Shown: positions 40,663 through 50,797, numbered from the stretch's first letter. The stretch is 64,000 bases of DNA from Dorea_D hominis (GCF_014287705.1 NZ_JACOOY010000002.1:124001-188000); one strand, 5' to 3'. A program made the numbers and translations. Notes: generated by a model not told the origin, from the sequence alone.

Positions 40663-41358
40663 ATGGATAATATGTTAAAAGAGTTACAGGATCGGATCGG
40701 TTATCATTTTCAGGATGATAAACTTCTGAAAAAAGCGATGGTACACAGTTCCTATGCAAATGAGAAGCATCTTCCAAAATACGAGTGCAATGAACGTCTG
40801 GAATTTTTAGGAGATGCGGTGCTGGAGCTTATTTCCAGTGAATTTTTATTTTCCCTGCACAAGACGATGCCGGAAGGGCAGCTTACAAAGACGCGTGCAA
40901 GTATGGTGTGCGAACCTGCGCTTGCTTTCTGTGCAAGAGATATTGAGCTGGGTAAATATCTGCTGCTCGGAAAAGGTGAGGATGCAACCGGAGGAAGAAA
41001 GAGAGAATCTGTCACATCAGATGCGATGGAGGCGCTGATCGGTGCAATTTATTTGGACGGTGGTTTTGCTAATGCAAAAGAGTTTATTGAGAGATTTATT
41101 TTAAAAGATCTGGAAAATAAGAAGCTCTTTTATGATAGCAAGACTATCCTGCAGGAGATTGTACAGTCAAACTTTAAAGCACCTGTGTCCTATGAGCTGC
41201 TCGGAGAAAAAGGACCGGATCATAATAAAGTGTTTGAAGTGGCTGTCCGGATCGGAGACGACAGATATGGAGTCGGCTCCGGGCGCACAAAGAAAGCAGC
41301 GGAGCAGGAGGCTGCTTATCAGAGTATACTGGCACTTCGGAAAAAGAACATTGAGTAG
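40663..41358 (+). CDS. rnc: Ribonuclease III
   Basis: A dsRNA endonuclease for rRNA and mRNA processing, 231 residues. The RNase III signature NERLEFLGDAVLELISSEFLF is at about 46-66; the second catalytic cluster SDAMEALIGAIYLDGG is at about 118-133. A C-terminal dsRNA-binding domain (about 158-228) ends GSGRTKKAAEQEAAYQSI. No promoter is evident; it probably continues the acpP transcript. It ends 7 bases before smc. Confidence 0.96.
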   Translation: MDNMLKELQDRIGYHFQDDKLLKKAMVHSSYANEKHLPKYECNERLEFLGDAVLELISSEFLFSLHKTMPEGQLTKTRASMVCEPALAFCARDIELGKYLLLGKGEDATGGRKRESVTSDAMEALIGAIYLDGGFANAKEFIERFILKDLENKKLFYDSKTILQEIVQSNFKAPVSYELLGEKGPDHNKVFEVAVRIGDDRYGVGSGRTKKAAEQEAAYQSILALRKKNIE

Positions 41359-41365
41359 GTGAGGT

Positions 41366-44300
41366 ATGTATTTAAAAAGTATTGAAGTGCATGGATTTAA
41401 ATCCTTTGCGCACAAATTAAAGTTTGACTTTCATAACGGAATTACTGGAATTGTCGGACCGAACGGAAGCGGTAAGAGTAATGTTGCGGATGCTGTCCGG
41501 TGGGTACTTGGTGAACAACGAATCAAGCAACTGCGTGGAGGCACGATGCAGGATGTTATTTTCTCCGGGACAGAGAACCGTAAGCCTTTAAGTTATGCAT
41601 CGGTTGCGATTACGTTGGATAATTCCGATCATCAGCTTCCGATTGATTATGAGGAAGTGACGGTAGCAAGAAAGTTATACCGTTCCGGCGAAAGTGAATA
41701 TCTGATCAACGGCGGTACATGCAGGCTGAAAGATGTCAATGAACTCTTTTATGATACCGGAATAGGTAAAGAAGGGTATTCGATCATCGGACAGGGCCAG
41801 ATTGATAAGATCTTAAGCGGGAAGCCGGAGGAACGAAGAGAGCTTTTTGATGAAGCGGCAGGTATCGTTAAGTTTAAGAGACGGAAGAATACTTCTGTTA
41901 AGAAGTTAGAAGAAGAGCGTCAGAACCTTCTGCGAGTCAATGATATTCTTGCTGAGTTGGAAAAACAGATCGGTCCACTGGAACGACAATCGGAAAAGGC
42001 AAGAGAATATTTGAAGAAGAAAGAAGCGCTCAAGACATACGATATTAATATGTTTCTTCTGGAGACAGAGAGACTTAAGGATCTTTCCGGTCAGGTGGAA
42101 GACAAGCTTAAGCTTACTAAAGAAGAGCTGGAGCAAGCTTCTGCAGATTATGATGGAATGAAGCAGGAATATGAAGCTGTAGAAGAGCAGATGGAGACGA
42201 TTGATGAATCCATTGAACACTCCAAGAATCAGTTGAATGAGACTTCCATGCTTAAGCAGCAGCTGGAGAACCAGATCGCACTTTTAAAAGAACAGATCCA
42301 CAGTGCACGTATGAACGATGAGCATTATGCCCAGCGTGCACAGAGCATTGAGATGGAACTGAGTGAACGTGAAAGCCAGCTTGCTGAACTTAAGAAAGAA
42401 CAGACGGTAATTCTTGCTGAACATAAGGAAAGCCGGGACAAGGAAGATGAGGCGAAATTGACACTTGTTGAAGTACAGAGCAAGATTGCAGAACTGACAG
42501 ATGCGATTGACCGCGGTAACAGCAATATCATGGATGTGCTGAATAACCGTGCATCTACGAAAGCAAAGATCCAGAAATATGACACGATGCGGGAACAGAT
42601 CCAGGTGCGTCGTTCAGAGCTTACAAAACGGATTTTAGAGGAACAGACATCCGGAAACAAACAGCAGAAAGAGAAAGAAAAATATGCTGCGGAATTAGAA
42701 GATATTTCCGCACAGATCATTGAACTTAATGAGAAGCAGAATACATATGAAGAACAGATTAAAAGTATTCAGGCAGAGATGAACCGGCTGTCGGAACAGT
42801 TCCGTATCAGCCAGACTTCTTATCACCGGGAGCAGTCCAGACTGGAGTCTCTGAAAAATATTACAGAGCGTTATGATGGATATGGAAACAGCATTCGGCG
42901 TGTCATGGACAACAAGAACCAGGAACCGGGACTTCTCGGTGTTGTTGCAGATCTCATCAAAGTAGAAAAGCAGTATGAGCTTGCGATTGAGACTGCACTT
43001 GGCGGAAGTATCCAGAATATTGTTACCCGTGATGAAGATACTGCTAAGCGGATGATTCAGTTCCTTAAGAAGAATAAGTTTGGACGTGCAACATTTCTTC
43101 CGCTTACAAGTATTCGTCCGGGAAATGGAATCGGCAGACCGGAAGCGCTGAAAGAGCCGGGAGTGATCGGACCTGCGAATGCACTTGTTACAGTCGATCC
43201 GAAATACAACGGTCTTGCATCGAATCTTCTGGGACGTACGCTTGTTGTTGACCACATTGATCATGGAATCCAGATTGCGGGAAAATACAAACAGTCAATC
43301 CGCATTGTTACGTTAGAAGGAGAACTGATCAATCCAGGTGGTTCTATGACTGGTGGTGCATTTAAGAATACGAGTAATCTGTTAAGCCGCAGGAGAGAGA
43401 TTGAAGAATTGGAAAAAGCGGTACAGAAGCTAAAAGCACAGATGAATGATCTGGAGCAGTCTCTGAATGAAAAGAGAACGAAACGTACCGGATATTATGA
43501 GAAGATAGAGCTGTTAAAAGAAGAATTGCAGAAGGCATATGTCGTTCAGAATACAGCGAAGATGAACCTTGATCAGGCGGAGGCGAAGATCCATACGTCA
43601 GAGAACATGATTTCAGATATTAACAGAGAATCAGAAGAGCTGGAACATGAGATGTCAAATATTTCTGATAATCAGGAATCTATACAGGTAGAGCTGGATA
43701 CATCAGAGAAGATGGAGCAGGAGTTAAATGCCAGAATTGAAGCGGATCAGACTGTATTAGATCAGATCCGAGAGGAAGAAACTTTATGTCAGAAAGAGGT
43801 GGAGACTCTGCATCTTGCTAATGCAAGTCAGGAGCAGAAGATAACATTTATTACAGAAAATGTTACACGTATCCAGGAAGAAATTGATAAATTCACACAG
43901 GAAATGGAAGAACTTACAGCAAGCCAGGGCGGTAATTCGAAAGAAATCGAAGATAAGGAATTACAGATCCGTGAGCTGAAAGAGACGATTGCAAATTCCG
44001 GAGAGTTATTTACAGAGATCCGGCAGGAGATTGAGAAATCAAGGAAAGAGCGTGAAGAACTGAACCAGAGACATAAAAGTTTCTTAGAGAAACGGGAAGA
44101 ACTTTCGAGACATATGTCTAATCTGGATAAGGAAGTATTCCGTCTGGAAAGCCAGAAAGAAGGCTACGAGGAATCCACAGAAAAACAGATTAATTATATG
44201 TGGGATGAATATGAGATCACATATGGTCATGCACAGGAATTAAGAGATGCGAACCTTACAGATCTCTCCAAAATGAAAAAGTGTATCCAGGAGTTAAAAG

Positions 44301-44923
44301 GCGAAATCCGGCAGTTAGGTTCCGTAAACGTAAACGCAATCGAGGATTACAAGAATGTTTCCGAGCGCTATACATTCTTAAAGAACCAGCACGATGACCT
44401 TGTGGAAGCGGAAGCGACACTGGAACAGATCATTGCGGAGCTGGATACAGCGATGCGTAAGCAGTTCAGGGAGCAGTTTGAACGGATCTGTAAGGAATTT
44501 GACACCGTATTCAAAGAACTGTTCGGTGGTGGTAAAGGAACGCTTGAGCTTATGGAAGATGAAGATATTCTGGAAGCAGGAATCCGCATTATCGCACAGC
44601 CACCGGGAAAGAAACTGCAAAATATGATGCAGTTATCCGGAGGGGAGAAAGCATTGACGGCGATTTCCCTGTTGTTTGCAATACAGAATCTCAAGCCTTC
44701 ACCGTTCTGTCTCTTAGATGAGATCGAGGCGGCGCTGGACGATAATAACGTAGATCGTTTTGCAAAATATTTACACAAGCTGACAGAGAATACACAGTTT
44801 ATTGTAATTACACATCGTAGAGGAACGATGATCGCTGCGGATAGATTATATGGAATCACAATGCAGGAAAAAGGTGTTTCAACCCTTGTTTCGGTAGATT
44901 TACTGGAAAATGAATTAAAATAA
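41366..44923 (+). CDS. smc: Chromosome segregation protein SMC
   Basis: An 1185-residue condensin ATPase. N-terminal head with Walker A GPNGSGKSNVADAV (about 32-45) and a QG-type loop; long coiled coil (about 170-500); hinge (about 515-670) with GNSIRRVMDNKN, PGLLGVVADLIKV and GGSMTGGAF; return coiled coil (about 675-1010); C-terminal head with signature LSGGEKALTAISLLFA and Walker B FCLLDEIEAALDDNNV. The gene lies in the canonical rnc-smc-ftsY cluster, starting 7 bases after rnc. Confidence 0.97.
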   Translation: MYLKSIEVHGFKSFAHKLKFDFHNGITGIVGPNGSGKSNVADAVRWVLGEQRIKQLRGGTMQDVIFSGTENRKPLSYASVAITLDNSDHQLPIDYEEVTVARKLYRSGESEYLINGGTCRLKDVNELFYDTGIGKEGYSIIGQGQIDKILSGKPEERRELFDEAAGIVKFKRRKNTSVKKLEEERQNLLRVNDILAELEKQIGPLERQSEKAREYLKKKEALKTYDINMFLLETERLKDLSGQVEDKLKLTKEELEQASADYDGMKQEYEAVEEQMETIDESIEHSKNQLNETSMLKQQLENQIALLKEQIHSARMNDEHYAQRAQSIEMELSERESQLAELKKEQTVILAEHKESRDKEDEAKLTLVEVQSKIAELTDAIDRGNSNIMDVLNNRASTKAKIQKYDTMREQIQVRRSELTKRILEEQTSGNKQQKEKEKYAAELEDISAQIIELNEKQNTYEEQIKSIQAEMNRLSEQFRISQTSYHREQSRLESLKNITERYDGYGNSIRRVMDNKNQEPGLLGVVADLIKVEKQYELAIETALGGSIQNIVTRDEDTAKRMIQFLKKNKFGRATFLPLTSIRPGNGIGRPEALKEPGVIGPANALVTVDPKYNGLASNLLGRTLVVDHIDHGIQIAGKYKQSIRIVTLEGELINPGGSMTGGAFKNTSNLLSRRREIEELEKAVQKLKAQMNDLEQSLNEKRTKRTGYYEKIELLKEELQKAYVVQNTAKMNLDQAEAKIHTSENMISDINRESEELEHEMSNISDNQESIQVELDTSEKMEQELNARIEADQTVLDQIREEETLCQKEVETLHLANASQEQKITFITENVTRIQEEIDKFTQEMEELTASQGGNSKEIEDKELQIRELKETIANSGELFTEIRQEIEKSRKEREELNQRHKSFLEKREELSRHMSNLDKEVFRLESQKEGYEESTEKQINYMWDEYEITYGHAQELRDANLTDLSKMKKCIQELKGEIRQLGSVNVNAIEDYKNVSERYTFLKNQHDDLVEAEATLEQIIAELDTAMRKQFREQFERICKEFDTVFKELFGGGKGTLELMEDEDILEAGIRIIAQPPGKKLQNMMQLSGGEKALTAISLLFAIQNLKPSPFCLLDEIEAALDDNNVDRFAKYLHKLTENTQFIVITHRRGTMIAADRLYGITMQEKGVSTLVSVDLLENELK

Positions 44924-44946
44924 TAGTATGATAAGAGGAGGCTGTT

Positions 44947-45888
44947 ATGGCAGAGGAGAAAAAGGGCGGCTTTTTCAGCCGGCTCGTTTCAGGGCTTACG
45001 AAAACAAGAGATAATATTGTATCCGGAATGGACAGCATTTTTCACGGATTTACACATATTGATGATGATTTTTATGAAGAACTGGAAGAAGTTATGATCA
45101 TGGGAGATCTTGGCGTTCAGGCAACCTACGATATTCTGGATGACCTGAAGGAAAAGGTAAAAGAGCGTCACATCAAGGAACCGGCAGACTGCAGAGAAAT
45201 TCTTATTGAGAGTATCAAAGAACAGATGGATGTTGGTGAGACTGCTTATGAATTTGAAGACAAGACTTCTGTTGTAATGATGATCGGTGTCAATGGTGTC
45301 GGAAAGACAACGACAATCGGCAAGCTCGCAGGAAAACTGCGTGCCCAGAATAAGAAAGTCGTACTAGCTGCTGCGGACACATTTCGTGCTGCTGCCGGTG
45401 AACAGTTAAAAGAATGGGCAAACAGATCGCAGGCAGAGCTGATCGGCGGTCAGGAAGGTTCCGATCCGGCATCCGTTGTATTTGATGCAGTTGCAGCCGC
45501 AAAGGCAAGACATGCAGACGTACTTTTATGCGACACGGCAGGAAGACTGCACAACAAGAAGAACCTGATGGAAGAGCTCAGAAAGATGAATCGTATCATT
45601 GACCGGGAATTTCCGGAAGCATACAGAGAGACGCTGGTCGTGCTGGATGCGACAACGGGACAGAATGCATTGCAGCAGGCAAAGGATTTTAATGATGTTG
45701 CGGATATTACCGGAATCGTACTGACGAAGATGGATGGAACAGCCAAGGGTGGTATTGCAGTTGCAATCCAGGCAGAACTTGGTATACCGGTGAAGTACAT
45801 CGGTGTCGGAGAAACAATAGATGATTTGCAGAAATTTGATGCGGATGCATTTGTAAATGCGTTATTTGCGAAGGAAGACGAGAATTAG
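44947..45888 (+). CDS. ftsY: Signal recognition particle receptor FtsY
   Basis: The SRP receptor GTPase, 313 residues, with only a short N-terminal extension before the N domain. G domain motifs: GVNGVGKTTTIGKLAG (about 117-132), DTFRAAAGEQLKEWA, DTAGRLHNK, TKMDGTAKGG, and the end GVGETIDDLQKFDADAFVNALF. GGAGG lies 5 bases before the ATG. It targets membrane proteins to the translocon together with Ffh, which is not in this window. Confidence 0.96.
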   Translation: MAEEKKGGFFSRLVSGLTKTRDNIVSGMDSIFHGFTHIDDDFYEELEEVMIMGDLGVQATYDILDDLKEKVKERHIKEPADCREILIESIKEQMDVGETAYEFEDKTSVVMMIGVNGVGKTTTIGKLAGKLRAQNKKVVLAAADTFRAAAGEQLKEWANRSQAELIGGQEGSDPASVVFDAVAAAKARHADVLLCDTAGRLHNKKNLMEELRKMNRIIDREFPEAYRETLVVLDATTGQNALQQAKDFNDVADITGIVLTKMDGTAKGGIAVAIQAELGIPVKYIGVGETIDDLQKFDADAFVNALFAKEDEN

Positions 45889-45901
45889 GAGGGCAACAAA
45901 G

Positions 45902-47122
45902 ATGGAAAGTTTAACACTGGAAAGTTTTGAACAGGCGAGTGAGATCGTGAAAAAAGTCACACTGCCTACCAAGCTGGTTTACAGCGAGTATTTAAGCAAA
46001 GAGACAGGTGGTAAGATTTATCTGAAACCGGAAAATATGCAGTATACAGGCGCTTACAAAGTACGTGGATCTTATTATAAGATCAGCAGAATGTCAGAAG
46101 AAGAGAGAGAACGTGGACTCATCACTGCTTCTGCCGGAAACCATGCACAGGGTGTTGCCTATGCAGCACAGCAGTTTGGCTGTAAAGCAACAATCGTTAT
46201 GCCGACAGTTACACCACTTATCAAAGTCAACCGTACAAAGAGCTATGGAGCGGAAGTTATCCTTCATGGTGATGTTTATGACGATGCATGTGCGTATGCG
46301 CTGAAGCTTGCCGAAGAGAAAGGATACACATTTGTACATCCGTTTGATGATCTGGAAGTTGCAACCGGACAGGGAAGTATCGCAATGGAGATTGTACAGG
46401 AACTTCCTACAGTTGATTATATTCTTGCACCGATCGGTGGTGGCGGACTGATCACAGGTGTATCAACACTTGCGAAGATGCTGAACCCAAAGATCAAAGT
46501 CATTGGTGTAGAGCCGAAAGCAGCAGCAAGTATGACTGCAGCATTTAATGCGGGTGAGCCGGTTACACTGGACAGCGCAGATACAATTGCTGATGGTACA
46601 GCTGTAAAACGTGTCGGAGAAAATATTTTCCCATATGCGAAAGAGAATATCGATGAGATTCTGCTCGTAGAGGACGATGAGTTGATCGGCGCGTTCCTTG
46701 ATATGGTAGAGAACCATAAGATGGTTGTCGAAAATTCCGGACTTCTGACAGTTGCAGCGCTGAAACAGATGAACTTAAAAGGTAAGAAAGCAGTTGCAAT
46801 CTTAAGCGGTGGTAATATGGACGTTATTACGATGTCATCTATCGTACAGCATGGTCTGATCCAGAGAGACCGTATCTTCTCTGTATCTGTACTCCTTCCG
46901 GATAAAGCCGGTGAGCTAGTGCGTGTTGCGAAGACGATTGCGGATGCCAAAGGTAACGTTATCAAACTGGAACACAACCAGTTTGTAAGCACGAACCGTA
47001 ATGCGGCTGTGGAGCTTCGTATCACAATGGAAGCATTTGGAACAGAGCATAAGAATGAGATTCTCCAGGCACTGGAAGATGAAGGACTTCGCCCGAGAGA
47101 GATCAGTGCAAAACTGTACTAA
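45902..47122 (+). CDS. ilvA: Threonine ammonia-lyase
   Basis: A PLP enzyme converting threonine to 2-oxobutyrate for isoleucine synthesis or threonine catabolism. The start at 45902 is set by GGAGGG at 45889-45894. Of the 406 residues, PLP Lys53 lies in YTGAYKVRGS. SAGNHAQGVAYAA, the glycine loop PIGGGGLITG and SGGNMD are typical. A C-terminal ACT-like domain (about 330-405) with SVLLPDKAGELVRVAK suggests allosteric control. The length matches the single-ACT short form. It begins 13 bases after ftsY. Confidence 0.93.
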   Translation: MESLTLESFEQASEIVKKVTLPTKLVYSEYLSKETGGKIYLKPENMQYTGAYKVRGSYYKISRMSEEERERGLITASAGNHAQGVAYAAQQFGCKATIVMPTVTPLIKVNRTKSYGAEVILHGDVYDDACAYALKLAEEKGYTFVHPFDDLEVATGQGSIAMEIVQELPTVDYILAPIGGGGLITGVSTLAKMLNPKIKVIGVEPKAAASMTAAFNAGEPVTLDSADTIADGTAVKRVGENIFPYAKENIDEILLVEDDELIGAFLDMVENHKMVVENSGLLTVAALKQMNLKGKKAVAILSGGNMDVITMSSIVQHGLIQRDRIFSVSVLLPDKAGELVRVAKTIADAKGNVIKLEHNQFVSTNRNAAVELRITMEAFGTEHKNEILQALEDEGLRPREISAKLY

Positions 47123-47301
47123 TGAAAAGAAATGCTGAAAGTATGATATAGCAAAACATGACTTTCTGCCAGGTCATCTGGTGGAAGTAATAATTGAATA
47201 CAGAGATGCTACAGACATAAAAGCAGTATGGGTATAATAGGAGAGAACCTAAGATATTCATATTGCTTTTCTATTTTCCTCATAAAAATTGTAATTTTTT
47301 C

Positions 47302-47330
47302 TTGACATACAATGTATGATTGTATACAAT
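47302..47330 (+). promoter_or_regulatory. Promoter of the citrate synthase-like/GntR/icd operon
   Basis: TTGACA (47302-47307), 17 bases, TACAAT (47325-47330). The -10 is contained in the palindromic operator. Confidence 0.8.
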
Positions 47331-47337
47331 CATACAT
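47312..47337. promoter_or_regulatory. Perfect 26-bp palindrome, probable GntR/FCD operator
   Basis: The half-site ATGTATGATTGTA is followed directly by its exact reverse complement. The centre ATTGTATACAAT matches the TTGTATACAA-type operators known for FCD-subfamily GntR repressors. It covers the spacer, the -10 and the transcription start region, so binding would block initiation. A GntR/FCD regulator is the second gene of the operon it controls. Confidence 0.8.
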
Positions 47338-47384
47338 AAAGATTGAAAAAAATTGTATTTGTTACGGAAAGAGAGATGATAGCA

Positions 47385-48776
47385 ATGGAAGATAGAAAAG
47401 TATACCTTGATAAACACAGCAATCTGTTGCAGCTGGAAGAGCATATGTATCCGCTCGTAGATGTCGATAAACCGAATGTGTTCCGGAATCTGTTCCACTA
47501 TGATGAGATCCCGAAGATTGCATTCAATGACCGTATTGTACCGCACAGTATGCCGGATGAAATCTGGATCACAGATACAACCTTCCGCGATGGACAGCAG
47601 TCCAGAACTCCGTACACCACAAATCAGATCGTAACGCTTTATGATTATTTTCACAGATTGGGCGGACCGAATGGAAAGATCAGACAGTGTGAATTTTTCC
47701 TCTACAGTAAAAAAGACAGAGATGCCGTTTATAAATGTATGGAGCGAGGATATAAGTTTCCGGAGATCACAAGTTGGATCCGTGCAAGCAAGAAAGACTT
47801 TGAACTTGTGAAAGAGATCGGTATGAAAGAGACCGGTATTCTTGTAAGCTGTTCTGATTATCATATTTTTTATAAACTGAAAATGACAAGAAGAGAGGCA
47901 ATGAACCATTATCTTTCTGTCGTTCGTGAATGTCTGGAGACAGGAATTTCACCTAGATGTCATCTGGAAGATATTACACGATCTGATATTTACGGATTCG
48001 TGATTCCGTTCTGTCTGGAACTTATGCATCTGATGGAAGAATATAAGATTCCGGTGAAGATCCGAGTCTGTGATACGATGGGATATGGTATCAACTATCC
48101 GGGTGCCGTGATCCCAAGATCCATTCCGGGTATTATCTATGGCCTTCGTGTACATGCCGGAGTTCCGAGCGAACTGATCGAGTTCCATGGACATAACGAT
48201 TTCTACAAAGCAGTCAGCAATTCTACAACCGCATGGCTGTACGGTGCAAGCAGTGTAAACTGTTCGCTGTTTGGAATCGGTGAACGTACCGGTAATACAC
48301 CGTTGGAAGCTATGGTATTTGAATATGCACAGCTTCGCGGAACACTGGATGGCATGGACACAAGAGTGATCACAGAGATTGCAGAGTATTACGAGAAAGA
48401 GATCGGCTACAGAGTCCCGTCGAGGACACCGTTTGTCGGAAAGAATTTCAATGTTACCCGTGCAGGAATCCATGCGGATGGTCTGCTGAAAAATGAAGAG
48501 ATTTATAATATTTTCGATACAGATAAATTCCTGAATCGCCCGCCACTTGTTGCAATTTCAAATACATCTGGTCTTGCGGGAATCGCACACTGGATCAATA
48601 CTTACTTCGGACTGAAAGAAGAGAAGCAGGTTGACAAGAACAGCAAGCTTGTTGACAAAGTAAAAGAGTGGGTAGATAAGGAATATGAAAGCGGTCGTGT
48701 CACCGTCCTGACAGATGAAGAACTGTTAGGTGTTATTGATGAGGCGTGCAAAGAGCTTGGCATCCGTCTCAGATAA
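47385..48776 (+). CDS. Re-citrate synthase-like enzyme (homocitrate/isopropylmalate synthase superfamily)
   Basis: A 463-residue DRE-TIM metallolyase-family enzyme. The active-site start WITDTTFRDGQQSRTPYT is at about residues 62-79, with IEFHGHNDFYKAVSNS at about 266-281 and NVTRAGIHADGLLKNEEIY near 360. It lacks the long LeuA C-terminal regulatory domain. Clostridial Re-citrate synthase (characterised in Clostridium kluyveri) is of this family and size. The next genes are a regulator and icd, so citrate formation for 2-oxoglutarate is the likeliest role. The start at 47385 is preferred because GGAAAGAGAG ends 9 bases upstream; ATG 47376 would abut it and 47343 lies at the transcription start. 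Confidence 0.8.
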   Translation: MEDRKVYLDKHSNLLQLEEHMYPLVDVDKPNVFRNLFHYDEIPKIAFNDRIVPHSMPDEIWITDTTFRDGQQSRTPYTTNQIVTLYDYFHRLGGPNGKIRQCEFFLYSKKDRDAVYKCMERGYKFPEITSWIRASKKDFELVKEIGMKETGILVSCSDYHIFYKLKMTRREAMNHYLSVVRECLETGISPRCHLEDITRSDIYGFVIPFCLELMHLMEEYKIPVKIRVCDTMGYGINYPGAVIPRSIPGIIYGLRVHAGVPSELIEFHGHNDFYKAVSNSTTAWLYGASSVNCSLFGIGERTGNTPLEAMVFEYAQLRGTLDGMDTRVITEIAEYYEKEIGYRVPSRTPFVGKNFNVTRAGIHADGLLKNEEIYNIFDTDKFLNRPPLVAISNTSGLAGIAHWINTYFGLKEEKQVDKNSKLVDKVKEWVDKEYESGRVTVLTDEELLGVIDEACKELGIRLR

Positions 48777-48804
48777 CAACGAACAAATTGAGAGAGGTAT
48801 AAAA

Positions 48805-49458
48805 ATGATGGAATATCAGGATCAGTCTCTGAGAGGAAGAGTTTTTCAGAGACTGCGTGAAGATATATTAAATGGTAAATACAAAGAAAATGATGAGCTT
48901 AGGGAGATTTCCATCGGGGATGAACTGGGAGTCAGCCGTACACCGGTAAGGGAAGCTCTCCGTCAGCTTGAACTGGAAGGACTGGTACGGATCGTACCGA
49001 ATAAAGGCGCTTATGTGACCGGAATTACAAGAAAAGATGTAGCAGACATCTTTAAGATCCGCTCGATGTTAGAAGGTCTGTGCGCCAGATGGGCAACTGA
49101 GCATATTACGGATGAACAGATTGAAGAGCTGGAAGAGATGCTTCTTCTGTCAGAATTTCGTCTGAAAAAGGAGCAGAGTTCTGTCGCAGAACATGTATCC
49201 GAACTTGACGGAAGATTTCACAGAGTTCTTTACGAAGCATCGGACAGCCGTATATTAGAGCATGTCCTGACAGATTTTCATAAGTATGTGAAGCTGGCAA
49301 GAAAGACTTCTGTTGGCGAAGAACACCGGGCCGAAAAATCCATTCAGGAACACCGGGCGATTCTGGAAGCAATCAAACAGAAAGACGCAGACAAGGCAGA
49401 AGAACTTGCGAATCAGCATATCAAAAATGTAATGCAGAACCTGCATCTGGAAGAATAA
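48805..49458 (+). CDS. GntR-family (FCD subfamily) transcriptional regulator
   Basis: A 217-residue repressor-type protein. The N-terminal winged helix (about 8-72) contains LRGRVFQRLREDILNGKYKE and VSRTPVREALRQLELEGLVR. The C-terminal FCD domain (about 82-210) is all-helical with the metal/ligand positions EHVSELDGRFHRVLYE, HKYVKLAR and EHRAILEAIKQKD. GAGAGAGG precedes the double ATG at 48805. The palindrome at 47312-47337 is its probable operator; the effector may be citrate or another di/tricarboxylate, by inference. Confidence 0.92.
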   Translation: MMEYQDQSLRGRVFQRLREDILNGKYKENDELREISIGDELGVSRTPVREALRQLELEGLVRIVPNKGAYVTGITRKDVADIFKIRSMLEGLCARWATEHITDEQIEELEEMLLLSEFRLKKEQSSVAEHVSELDGRFHRVLYEASDSRILEHVLTDFHKYVKLARKTSVGEEHRAEKSIQEHRAILEAIKQKDADKAEELANQHIKNVMQNLHLEE

Positions 49459-49502
49459 CAATCAGATAGAATATAGAAAATAACGTAGAAAGGGAGAAGA
49501 AC

Positions 49503-50708
49503 ATGGCTAAGATTAAAATGACAGTACCAATTGTGGAAATGGACGGAGATGAGATGACAAGAATCCTTTGGAAGATGATTAAGGAAAATCTTCTGGAACC
49601 TTTCATAGAGTTAAATACTGAATATTATGATCTCGGACTGGAACACAGAAACGAGACAGATGATCAGGTGACGATCGATTCGGCAAATGCGACGAAAAAA
49701 TACAAAGTCGCTGTAAAATGTGCAACAATCACACCGAATGCCGCCCGCGTAAAAGAATATAACTTAAAAGAAATGTGGAAGAGCCCGAATGGAACGATCC
49801 GTGCTATCTTAGATGGAACGGTATTCCGTGCACCGATCGTTGTAAAGGGCATTGAACCTTGTGTAAAAAACTGGAAGAAGCCGATCACCATCGCAAGACA
49901 TGCATATGGAGATGTGTATAAAGGTTCTGAGATGAAGATTCCGGGAGCAGGAAAGGTAGAGCTTGTTTATACTGCAGAAGATGGCAGTGAGACAAGAGAA
50001 CTCGTACATAATTTTGACAGTGCCGGAGTTGTACAGGGAATGCATAATATCAATCATTCGATTGAGAGCTTTGCAAGAAGCTGTTTCAATTATGCACTGG
50101 ATACAAAACAGGATCTCTGGTTTGCTACGAAAGATACAATTTCAAAAAAATATGACCATACATTCAAAGATATTTTCCAGGATATCTACGATGCGGATTA
50201 TAAAGACAAATTTGAAGAAGCAGGAATCACTTATTTCTACACACTGATCGACGATGCGGTTGCCCGTGTTATGAAATCCGAGGGTGGTTATATCTGGGCA
50301 TGCAAGAATTATGACGGAGATGTTATGAGTGACATGGTATCATCTGCATTTGGTTCACTTGCAATGATGACATCTGTGCTTGTGTCTCCGGAAGGATATT
50401 ATGAGTACGAGGCAGCACACGGAACCGTACAGCGCCACTATTACAAACATCTGAAAGGTGAAGAGACATCCACAAACTCTGTGGCAACAATTTTTGCATG
50501 GACAGGAGCACTACGTAAACGTGGTGAGATGGATGGAAACAAAGAGCTGATGGCATTTGCAGACAAGCTGGAAAAAGCGACGATTGATACAATTGAAAGC
50601 GGCAAAATGACAAAAGACCTGGCACTTATTACAACACTTGAGAATCCGACTGTGCTGAACAGCGAAGACTTTATTAAAGCAATTGCAGAAAAATTAAAAG
50701 AGGACTAA
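49503..50708 (+). CDS. icd: NADP-dependent isocitrate dehydrogenase (type II, homodimeric)
   Basis: Converts isocitrate to 2-oxoglutarate. The 401 residues follow the eukaryote-like NADP-IDH subfamily: IVEMDGDEMTRILWKMIKE at the start, KSPNGTIRAILDGTVFRAPI (substrate-binding SPNGT-R), KTHPF-equivalent DDAVARVMKSEGGYIWACKNYDGDV split as DDAVARVMKS and KNYDGDVMSD, and AAHGTVQRHYYKHLKG (NADP-binding). AAAGGGAGAAG precedes the ATG. Grouping with the citrate synthase-like gene gives a short oxidative branch to glutamate; aconitase is not in the window. Confidence 0.95.
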   Translation: MAKIKMTVPIVEMDGDEMTRILWKMIKENLLEPFIELNTEYYDLGLEHRNETDDQVTIDSANATKKYKVAVKCATITPNAARVKEYNLKEMWKSPNGTIRAILDGTVFRAPIVVKGIEPCVKNWKKPITIARHAYGDVYKGSEMKIPGAGKVELVYTAEDGSETRELVHNFDSAGVVQGMHNINHSIESFARSCFNYALDTKQDLWFATKDTISKKYDHTFKDIFQDIYDADYKDKFEEAGITYFYTLIDDAVARVMKSEGGYIWACKNYDGDVMSDMVSSAFGSLAMMTSVLVSPEGYYEYEAAHGTVQRHYYKHLKGEETSTNSVATIFAWTGALRKRGEMDGNKELMAFADKLEKATIDTIESGKMTKDLALITTLENPTVLNSEDFIKAIAEKLKED

Positions 50709-50797
50709 ACTTTACATAGATTTTACGGAAAACAGATATACTTCAAACAGAACTATGGTATTTTTGTAAAAGGCAAAAAAGTAAAAGGAGTACTGTT

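Noticed and set aside
46417..47025. Minus-strand frame of 202 codons across ilvA
   Set aside because: Antisense shadow of an intact PLP enzyme, with low-complexity Ser/Ile content.
47140..47290. Small gene or RNA between ilvA and the citrate synthase-like gene
   Set aside because: Only weak hairpins and no frame with a ribosome binding site; a GGTATAAT at about 47231 has no matching -35.
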